In this document: one piece after another, positions 42,116 through 48,458 of the stretch
Position numbering within the stretch: the first letter of the stretch is position 1
How the letters are laid out: each line of letters begins with the position of its first letter
Assembly: GCA_016190245.1 (NCBI GenBank)
Contig: JACPQY010000011.1
Span: forward strand, 1-64,000
From: Nitrospirota bacterium
Lineage (GTDB): Bacteria; JACPQY01
Reading direction: 5' to 3'
Length of the DNA: 64,000 nt
Notes under the pieces: model-generated
Told to the model about the DNA's origin: nothing
Seen by the model: only the letters and a program-made list of their open reading frames with translations
Databases searched by the model: none
Made by a program: the position numbers and the translations under genes

Positions 42116-43726
42116 TCAGGGGCGGTCGGGATAGCGGCGGCGAAGTATGGTGATGATCTTGTTTACATTTTCCTCAGATAAATCGAATTTCCCCCAAGAT
42201 AATTTCTTGCCTGTGATTTCCCAGAGCAGGTCCAAGTCCGGCTTGGTCACAAATTCGCGGATTCCGTCTTGCCTCTCATACTCGGCGATCCCGTAGGCTC
42301 CCGCTTTTCCGTTTGCGTATGCCCACACCAGCAACTCACCTCGGCAAGAATATATCCTGAAGGTTGGAATCTGGGTCCCGGTCCCGAACATGATCAAGAG
42401 ATCGGGGTGCTCGCGGGCGAAGTTGTACAATCGTCTCGCTTGCTCACCGTCGCCCCCCATCACCCCGCACAGGCCAAAAAAGGATTCCTCATCCCATTTC
42501 GCGCCCTTGCTGGTCTTCACCTCGTAAGGAGGACATCCCACGTGCCGAGCGCCATGTCTCGGCCACCAAAATATTCTCGCGCCCACTTCGATTAGTCCCC
42601 CGCAGGAAAGACAGTGGCCGAGACGCCTGGATTTCATCCCTACTTCCGCAGGTCTTCTCATTGACGATCTCTGACGCAACCAATCGGGCCACCCGCGGGG
42701 GATAGGCTTCGCCTCCGGGACAGCGGCATCGGGGGAGATCAACTTGAACTCCCTTTTCTTGTTGTCCACTTCCGGTTTCTCGAATTTTGGCCGGCTGTGT
42801 GGACCCAGCAGCAAGTTACGCCAGAGACCATCTCCTAATTCGCCGGACGAGATCTCCTGCCCGTGGGCAACCGTTAGGGCCCATCGATAGGAGAATGCAT
42901 TAGAGTATGGTTGATCGGGTGGGACGCGTGCCGGGGCGAGATGGATCAACTCCCTGGCCTCTGAAAGGATCTTGTTGATTCGCGCTCGCAGGCCATTGTT
43001 GTCCGCCCATTCCAAAGTCGAATTCGCCTCGGGTGGTATCCCTCCAAGAAAATCCTCTGGCTCGCTCAGCCTTAATTCAGGCCAGAGAAACCGATGGACA
43101 GCCGTGGAAGGGGGAAGGTTGTGCTGAATGAATCTGCTCAGCACCCCATCCTTTGCCATCCTGACCAGCCCCAGCCGATGGTGGAGGTGCAAATCACCCG
43201 ATCCTTGGACAGGCAATTCGACTTGGAACAAGCCAACGAGCCGAACACCGCCGCCGGAGCGGTGGGTGGAATCCAACTCCACTGATGCGATCCACGTTCG
43301 TTGACCGAGTCCCTCATGGAAATTCTCCGCCGGGCCAAACAGGATCCTCCGGAATGTATCGTGCATCTTCCACGCGGACTGATACGACCCGAGGGGCAAT
43401 CGTCGTTGAAGCTCTTTCGCAGTTGCTCCGCACTCTGCGACCAAGTACGCACCTAGGAACCATTTTCTCACCGGGATCCTGGACCCTTCCATCACCGTGC
43501 CGGCCAGGAGAGACACGTGCTTTCGGCATTTGATACAAGTCCGGCGGCTCGGTCGTTCAGTTTCCCGCCACTTCAAGCCCCCTCCGCATCCGGCGCTTGG
43601 ACACGACAGTCCGCCCTTCCGTCTCTCATGCCACTCCGCGAGATATGCGTAACAGGCTTCATCCGTCCCGAAGCGCGCCGAAAAGTCTGCTACGCCTCGT
43701 TCCTTCTCTTCACCGAAGTTGGCCAT
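42116..43726 (-). CDS. IS1595-transposase-derived protein with added C-terminal domains
   Basis: About 536 residues from the ATG at 43726 (a GTG at 43798 lies in a repeat). The N-terminal 140 residues match IS1595/ISXO2-type transposases: FSARFGTDEACYAYLAEWH, a zinc ribbon with cysteines at about 43, 47, 64 and 67, SLLAGTVMEGSRIPVRKWF and KELQRRLPLGSYQSAWKMHD. The DDE-like region keeps VELD (about residue 152) but the usual TDG-type second motif appears as VHRFLWP, so catalysis is doubtful. After about 330 the protein departs from the family: a second Cys/His site (CLSCG at about 372, then H391, H395 and C398), then a C-terminal domain (about 415-536) with FAREHPDLLIMFGTGTQIPT and FRIYSCRGELLVWAYANG. 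It looks like a domesticated or chimeric transposase. It is upstream of, and codirectional with, the small-gene operon. Confidence 0.7.
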   Translation of the reverse strand: MANFGEEKERGVADFSARFGTDEACYAYLAEWHERRKGGLSCPSAGCGGGLKWRETERPSRRTCIKCRKHVSLLAGTVMEGSRIPVRKWFLGAYLVAECGATAKELQRRLPLGSYQSAWKMHDTFRRILFGPAENFHEGLGQRTWIASVELDSTHRSGGGVRLVGLFQVELPVQGSGDLHLHHRLGLVRMAKDGVLSRFIQHNLPPSTAVHRFLWPELRLSEPEDFLGGIPPEANSTLEWADNNGLRARINKILSEARELIHLAPARVPPDQPYSNAFSYRWALTVAHGQEISSGELGDGLWRNLLLGPHSRPKFEKPEVDNKKREFKLISPDAAVPEAKPIPRGWPDWLRQRSSMRRPAEVGMKSRRLGHCLSCGGLIEVGARIFWWPRHGARHVGCPPYEVKTSKGAKWDEESFFGLCGVMGGDGEQARRLYNFAREHPDLLIMFGTGTQIPTFRIYSCRGELLVWAYANGKAGAYGIAEYERQDGIREFVTKPDLDLLWEITGKKLSWGKFDLSEENVNKIITILRRRYPDRP

Positions 43727-43892
43727 GAACGAATCATAACCAACGATTAGCCCGCGCTCCAGCTCAGCCCGGCTCAACGGACACCGCACTTTCTGCACGC
43801 CGGGGGTCAGGCTCTGGGGCCAGGATTCTGGACTCTGGTCGATCTATCTTTCGGGTTGAGGGGCCAATCAGAAGGATGCAAGCAAGGGACCT

Positions 43893-43913
43893 GGGGTCAG
43901 GTCTTGCCATCGT
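43893..43913 (+). repeat. Direct repeat copy 2 of the 21-bp motif
   Basis: GGGGTCAGGTCTTGC followed by CATCGT, one mismatch from the copy at 39493-39513. Nearby at 43799-43811 is CCGGGGGTCAGG, nearly the inverse of CCTGACCCCGG at about 40010-40020, so the island also has imperfect inverted borders. Confidence 0.65.
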
Positions 43914-43995
43914 TCAGGTCGCCGGTTCGTCCGGCCTCCATAGCGCTGGTGGCAGGACATCGGGCAGCCCACGCAGCGGAACCCGGCCGGCGAAA

Positions 43996-44136
43996 GGTGC
44001 GAACCTTGCGGCGGGCCTGCAGACCCTCGCGGGTCCCGGCGAGATCGTCGTCAGCGCCTCCACCTACACCTCGGCCAGAGGCTTCGTCACCGAAACGGAC
44101 CTCGGCGAAGGTCCGGTCAAGGGCATCGCGCGGCCT
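43996..44136 (+). pseudogene. Adenylate/guanylate cyclase C-terminal fragment
   Basis: The frame reads GANLAAGLQTLAGPGEIVVS, then ASTYTSARGFV and DLGEGPVKGIARP. This is the end of a class III nucleotide cyclase domain, where the normal sequence is VNLAARLQ...PGEI.VS...Y...DLGE..VKG...P. About 47 residues remain; no start, catalytic Asp residues or stop are present. It is a truncated remnant directly after the 21-bp repeat. Confidence 0.65.
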
Positions 44137-44464
44137 ACCGCGGGGCGGTCGTCAGTCCACCTCGGTGATGTCGGGGTCGCGCATGTCACGCCCGACAATC
44201 ACCTTCGTCTTCCCATTGCGGTTGTGCGACGGTGCGACGGCGGTGCGACGGTGTCAGGTCTTTCGTTCGTTCTTTTGGAACTGGCTCGAAAAATCCACAT
44301 GGGCCGTTGTTCGCGCGTATGGAAGGGGTTTCGTGGGACAGCTTCGTGCTTCGTGATACCGCGGGGAAAGACTCTCCTTCCGTGCGTCGCACCACTGGTG
44401 CGCGCTTGTCTGTCCCGATCCGTCATTGCTTTTGCCCTCTCGCAGTCGTATCCTATTCTCACTC
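44137..44464. other. Gap with a diverged repeat; no supported gene
   Basis: A third, diverged form of the 21-bp repeat is present (GTGTCAGGTCTTTCGTTCG at about 44250). On the minus strand a short frame ends KVIVGRDMRDPDITEVD before a stop near 44151, which may be another gene tail but is too short to name. The remaining sequence looks non-coding. Confidence 0.35.
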
Positions 44465-44707
44465 ATGAAACGGAAAATGGAAGCCGTGTACGAAAACGGC
44501 ACCCTCAAACTGGCCGAGCCGCTGCCGCTGGCGGAACACGCACGCGTCTACGTAACTGTTGAGGACCCGCGGGAGAACGACGACGATCCGTCAGAATACG
44601 CATGGCTCCGCGGCGCGGCGTCAAACTCGGCCTTCGACTTCCTGAACGATCCGGCTGAGGATATCTACGGCCCGGCCGACGGGAAGCCGTTCCGTGACGC
44701 GGAATAG
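44465..44707 (+). CDS. AF2212-type (DUF104) antitoxin
   Basis: 80 residues from the ATG at 44465. The N-terminal half MKRKMEAVYENGTLKLAEPL, followed by EHARVYVTVED, is the characteristic beta-rich core of the AF2212/DUF104 antitoxin family. The C-terminal half is acidic and would wrap the toxin. The next frame is a broken MazF-like toxin that overlaps its end by 14 bases, so this antitoxin is probably orphaned. Confidence 0.75.
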   Translation: MKRKMEAVYENGTLKLAEPLPLAEHARVYVTVEDPRENDDDPSEYAWLRGAASNSAFDFLNDPAEDIYGPADGKPFRDAE

Positions 44708-45037
44708 CATCGTTCTCGTCCCTTTCCCCTTCGACGATCTTTCCGGAACAAAGGTCAGGCACTCTGTTTGACGTAGCCGATCGGTCCCCAGCGTCACGTG
44801 ATCATCGCCTTCATCACCAGCCGCATCCCACCGGACCCTGTCGGGACCGATCGTGTGATTTCCGCCGACCACCGTGACTTCGCGTCGACCGGTCTGCGAG
44901 TCGCTTCCACGGTACGCCTGCATCGGATGATGACGATCTCCTCGAAACTTGTCCGTCGGAAGTTGGGTTCGCTCCCTTCAGCATTTCATGAGGAGGTGAG
45001 GCGGAACATTTCCGCCCTATTCTCGCTGGTGGAATGA
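44694..45037 (+). pseudogene. Frameshifted MazF/PemK-type toxin
   Basis: From a GTG at 44694 the frame reads MTRNSIVLVPFPFDDLSGTK, then VRHSV and a stop: the classic N-terminal beta-hairpin of MazF/PemK RNases. From about 44798 another frame continues the same family with VIIAFITSRIPPDPVGTDRV, DFASTGLRVASTVRLHRMMT and ISSKLVRRKLG to the stop at 45037. A small indel near 44760-44795 separates the two parts, and the middle strand is garbled. The toxin is almost certainly inactive. Confidence 0.7.
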
Positions 45038-45157
45038 CCGGACACTTCCAGAGAAGGTAACCAGTGCCGGAATGGCACTCTTGTGCTCCCCCTCAAGGGC
45101 TGGTGATGAGAACTGCCATATGCGTGAGGTCAAATCGGGGAGCTTTCGGATGGACTC

Positions 45158-46672
45158 TTACTTGATCCGCCGGCCCTTGGTGCGGAGGTGCAATGTGCCG
45201 TGGAGGCTCGCCAGGTAAAGCTTTCCGGCGTTCTGGAGACACCACGCGTAGTCCGGACTCGATGCCGAGATGCCCACGTTCAACACGTTGTCCTCCGAGA
45301 GGGTGGGGCCGGACGGGTCGAACACGTCCGTCACGGAAAAGGTCAGCGTCTCGATGCAGGTCCTGGATGCCTGGGTCTCGTCATCCCAGTAGGGGACGGG
45401 GATTTCGACGACCGACGCGCCGCTCATCGAGAGGGGCGAGTGATAGATCACCTCCGTGAGTGTCCGCCTCCCCATGGGCTCGTCCAGCGTCACAAAGAAA
45501 CCCGGCTTCTCCGCCGTGGCGGAGAGGTTGAACGCGACGCCCTCTTCACCTCGAATGAACCTGTTGAGATAAGCCGTATCCACCGTTCGCTCGCGGATGC
45601 AGACATCCGGCGGATCCTCTTCCAACGCGCCGATGCAGGCGGAGTAGCAGACCGCCTGCTCGGCGGCGCCGGTAAGAGACATGCACGTCCGGCGCTCTCC
45701 ACCAGGGCCGGCGGACTCACAGACGCCGAGGAAATCCTCCCAATTCCCAGACGCTGGTGGTTCGGGGGCAAACGCGAAAGCCTTCTCAAGCGATTCCTGT
45801 CCAACCTGCAAGGCTGCGCCAAGTCCCGCAAGGATCTTCTCTGATAAACCCTCCGTGGATCCGCAACCCTCGAAAAGGCCCTCGCTCGTCCAGACGCCGA
45901 ACAGGTACCTCCGGCGGTCCGAGGCCGAGTCTCTGATAACCGCGCGATGGAGATAGATGAGCTTCCCACCGATTTCCATCAAGCGGGGAGGACAGTCTTC
46001 TATCGCCGTGCCCTTCCACCATTTGCACTCCGTCTCCTCCCACGTGCCCGTGAAGTCGAAGTTCGGATCCTCAGCCTCCGCCTGCTTCACCGATGAAACC
46101 ACCACCTGCGAGAGACGCGACAGGTCCGCTACCGCCGCGTAGGCGGCACGGTCAACGATCACGGTGCCGAGATCGGCATCGCGGTCCAGGCTCACACCAC
46201 CGGCGAGGGCCTCGGCCGATCCCACCTTGAAGATGAGGTCGGCCACGCGCTCCCCCGCCCCATCGAGCACGAAGCATCCGAACGGAACCTGGGCGGCGGC
46301 AAGCGACAGGACGAACCGGGACGACGCATCGGTCACTCCCTTCCCGGCCCGGGGCGTTTCTTCAAATGTCACGCAGTAGAGAGCGTATCCGGATAGCGAT
46401 CCTCCCGAGGCGCCGGCACGCCGAAGCCCCGAGGCACGCACACCTTCTTCCTGCCCCGCCCTCACGCCGCCGCTTTGTCCGGCCCGCACGCCCATGCGGA
46501 CCCCGTCGCTCAACACCCCCTCCGCAAGTGTTCCGGTCAGTTTGAGCTCATCGCCCTCCCCCTTGGCCGCGTCGCTGCCGGTACAGCCGAGCATACAGGC
46601 AACGGCCAGGACGCCGGCCGCGCCCCGCACGGTCGGCCAGAGAATCCCCCACTCGGACAAGCTCCCCACCAT
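45158..46672 (-). CDS. Uncharacterised lipoprotein, paralogue of 51484-52692
   Basis: 504 residues. The signal peptide ends with lipobox MLGC (about residue 30). The N-terminal domain (about 40-190) has LKLTGTLAEGVLSDGVRMGV, a Gly/Val/Arg repeat (VRAGQSGGVRAGQEEGVRAS), SRFVLSLAAAQVPFGCFVLD and DADLGTVIVDRAAYAAVADL. The paralogue shows the same order: ISGRLVAGFASEGVRRGV, RFTLYLAESHVPAGCMVLD and NLGDVWVDEYTGVALASL. A later lipocalin-like part begins FDFTGTWEETECKW and has many cysteines. No enzyme motif is visible. It is likely outer-membrane anchored and divergent from the GH31 gene. Confidence 0.75.
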   Translation of the reverse strand: MVGSLSEWGILWPTVRGAAGVLAVACMLGCTGSDAAKGEGDELKLTGTLAEGVLSDGVRMGVRAGQSGGVRAGQEEGVRASGLRRAGASGGSLSGYALYCVTFEETPRAGKGVTDASSRFVLSLAAAQVPFGCFVLDGAGERVADLIFKVGSAEALAGGVSLDRDADLGTVIVDRAAYAAVADLSRLSQVVVSSVKQAEAEDPNFDFTGTWEETECKWWKGTAIEDCPPRLMEIGGKLIYLHRAVIRDSASDRRRYLFGVWTSEGLFEGCGSTEGLSEKILAGLGAALQVGQESLEKAFAFAPEPPASGNWEDFLGVCESAGPGGERRTCMSLTGAAEQAVCYSACIGALEEDPPDVCIRERTVDTAYLNRFIRGEEGVAFNLSATAEKPGFFVTLDEPMGRRTLTEVIYHSPLSMSGASVVEIPVPYWDDETQASRTCIETLTFSVTDVFDPSGPTLSEDNVLNVGISASSPDYAWCLQNAGKLYLASLHGTLHLRTKGRRIK

Positions 46673-46871
46673 GGCGGGACGATCCTACTCCGCCTGCTTT
46701 CGCCCGGTCAAATCCGGAGCGCCATTTGCCGACCCGGTCATGGGCAGCAACGTTCCAGGCCATCACGGAAACGGGGACGTTCCTGTTTTTCCCTCCCCAT
46801 CCGGAATCGCGCCCGGGCGGAAGCGAAAAAGAGGAATGTCCCCTTTTCTCCTTGCTATACTCCCCTCCTCC

Positions 46872-48287
46872 ATGAGATCGCACGCTCACCGAGTCGCGCC
46901 GAGCCTCGTCCGATTCGTCCTCACAATCTCCCTCTGCGCATCGTGCGCGAACGATGGGCCAAGTCCCTCCAGCCAAGCCTTCCCAACCGAACCCACGCCC
47001 TGGCCGCGCTGGGCTTGGGAACACTGGGTGTGGGAAGGCAACGAGGAAGTCTCAAAGCAACAGAGCACGCAGACGGGCGCACTCGACCTCGTGGACGGCT
47101 ACCTGCAGCGCGACATCCCGGTAGACGCGATCATCATAGACAGCCCCTGGGCCACGGCATACAGCACCTTCGATTGGGACCCGGCCCGATACCCCGACCC
47201 CCAAGGCCTGGTGGACGCGATGCACGCCCGCGGCGTGCGCGTCATGGTCTGGACCGTGACGGCGATCAACACGGACAGCCCCAACTTCGCCGAAGCGGAC
47301 CGGAACGGCTACTTCCTCACGAGGGGCCCAGGCGAGGGGACACTCGTAGTCGAATGGTGGAAGGGACCCGGCGGTCTGGTGGACTTCTTCAATCCCGCCG
47401 CCGTGGAGTGGTGGCACTCGCAGCTCGACAATGTGCTGAACCTGGGGATAGACGGCTGGAAGGCGGACGGAACGGATTACTCACTTGCCTTCGGGAAGTT
47501 CTTCTCCCCCGCTGCCGGCCGGTACATCGAGCGTCCCGAGTACTCCCACGCGTATTACCGCGACCTCTATGAACACACCCGCGGCCGGCTCGGCGAGGAT
47601 CGCATCATCACGGCGCGTCCGATCGACAACTACGGCCTGGGGCTCGGGGGCGACCTCGTGGCCTTCGCGCCGGTGGACATCAACTTCGCCGGGTGGGTGG
47701 GCGATCAGGACGCCACGTTCGAGGGGCTCAAGGCCGCGCTCGACAACATGTATCGCTCCTCCGAGCACGGCTACCTCGCCTTCGGGTCCGACATCGGAGG
47801 CTACCGCACCGACCCCTCCGCCCCCGCAGCGTGGGGCCGAACCAAGGAGCTCTTCATCCGCTGGGCACAACTCGGCGCCTTCTCGCCCGTGATGGAAAAC
47901 GGCGGGGGGGGGGAACATCGTCCGTGGATGTTCGACGAGGAAACCAGCGAGATCTACCGCCGATTCGCGAAGATCCACTACGCGTTGCTCGACTACCTCA
48001 TGGCCGAGGGGGCCCGGGCATGGCGCCAGGGTCGTTCGCTCATGCAGTTTCTCAGCCGGCGCGACTTCAGCTATCTCCTCGGGTCCGACCTTCTGGTTGC
48101 GCCGATCCTGCAGGCCGACGGCGAGGTGACGGTCGCCTTCCCCACGGATGGGGATTGGATCTACATGTTCGATCCGGACGAGCGCTACGAGGGAGGCTCA
48201 GGCGCGACCCTCAAGATTCCCCTCACCGAGTTCCCTGCGTTCCTGCGCGAAGGCTCGACGCTGGAGGCGCACTTCAGGCTTCCCTGA
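46872..48287 (+). CDS. Glycoside hydrolase family 31-like lipoprotein
   Basis: About 471 residues from the ATG at 46872 before a signal peptide (LVRFVLTISLCASCAND); frames further upstream overlap the lipoprotein gene on the other strand. GH31 features: WAWEHWVWEGNEEVSKQQ, AIIIDSPWATAYSTFDWD, HARGVRVMVWTV, the nucleophile region GIDGWKADGTD (Asp about residue 200) and the acid/base region LAFGSDIGGYR (Asp about residue 300), followed by LFIRWAQLGAFSPVMENGG. The N-terminal beta-sandwich of larger GH31 enzymes is missing, so the protein is a compact catalytic unit. Probably an alpha-glycosidase or sulfoquinovosidase-like enzyme of the periplasm. Confidence 0.85.
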   Translation: MRSHAHRVAPSLVRFVLTISLCASCANDGPSPSSQAFPTEPTPWPRWAWEHWVWEGNEEVSKQQSTQTGALDLVDGYLQRDIPVDAIIIDSPWATAYSTFDWDPARYPDPQGLVDAMHARGVRVMVWTVTAINTDSPNFAEADRNGYFLTRGPGEGTLVVEWWKGPGGLVDFFNPAAVEWWHSQLDNVLNLGIDGWKADGTDYSLAFGKFFSPAAGRYIERPEYSHAYYRDLYEHTRGRLGEDRIITARPIDNYGLGLGGDLVAFAPVDINFAGWVGDQDATFEGLKAALDNMYRSSEHGYLAFGSDIGGYRTDPSAPAAWGRTKELFIRWAQLGAFSPVMENGGGGEHRPWMFDEETSEIYRRFAKIHYALLDYLMAEGARAWRQGRSLMQFLSRRDFSYLLGSDLLVAPILQADGEVTVAFPTDGDWIYMFDPDERYEGGSGATLKIPLTEFPAFLREGSTLEAHFRLP

Positions 48288-48305
48288 AGCGCGGCAGCGT
48301 AAGCC

Positions 48306-48327
48306 ATCAGCGGTCAGCTTTCAGCCG
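48306..48327. repeat. Degenerate 7-bp tandem repeat (TCAGCNN)
   Basis: ATCAGCGG-TCAGCTT-TCAGCCG, three heptads. Similar 7-base periodic arrays lie at 54618-54635, 56034-56052, 56094-56118, 58914-58932 and 63488-63515, all between genes. Confidence 0.6.
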
Positions 48328-48458
48328 CGTGCTCTGTCGAGAATCGTGGAGGAACACCGCACGGCGTGGTATTTGTGGCAAGGGATGGCGGGCGAACAGA
48401 TCCCTTCAGGCGACAACATCTGTGGCGCGTTCCGGTACCGTCAGGAGGAAATGGAACG

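Noticed and set aside
43876..44562. 228-codon open frame on the plus strand
   Set aside because: Only residues about 41-87 look like a real protein (cyclase remnant); the frame runs through repeats and into the antitoxin gene in a different frame.
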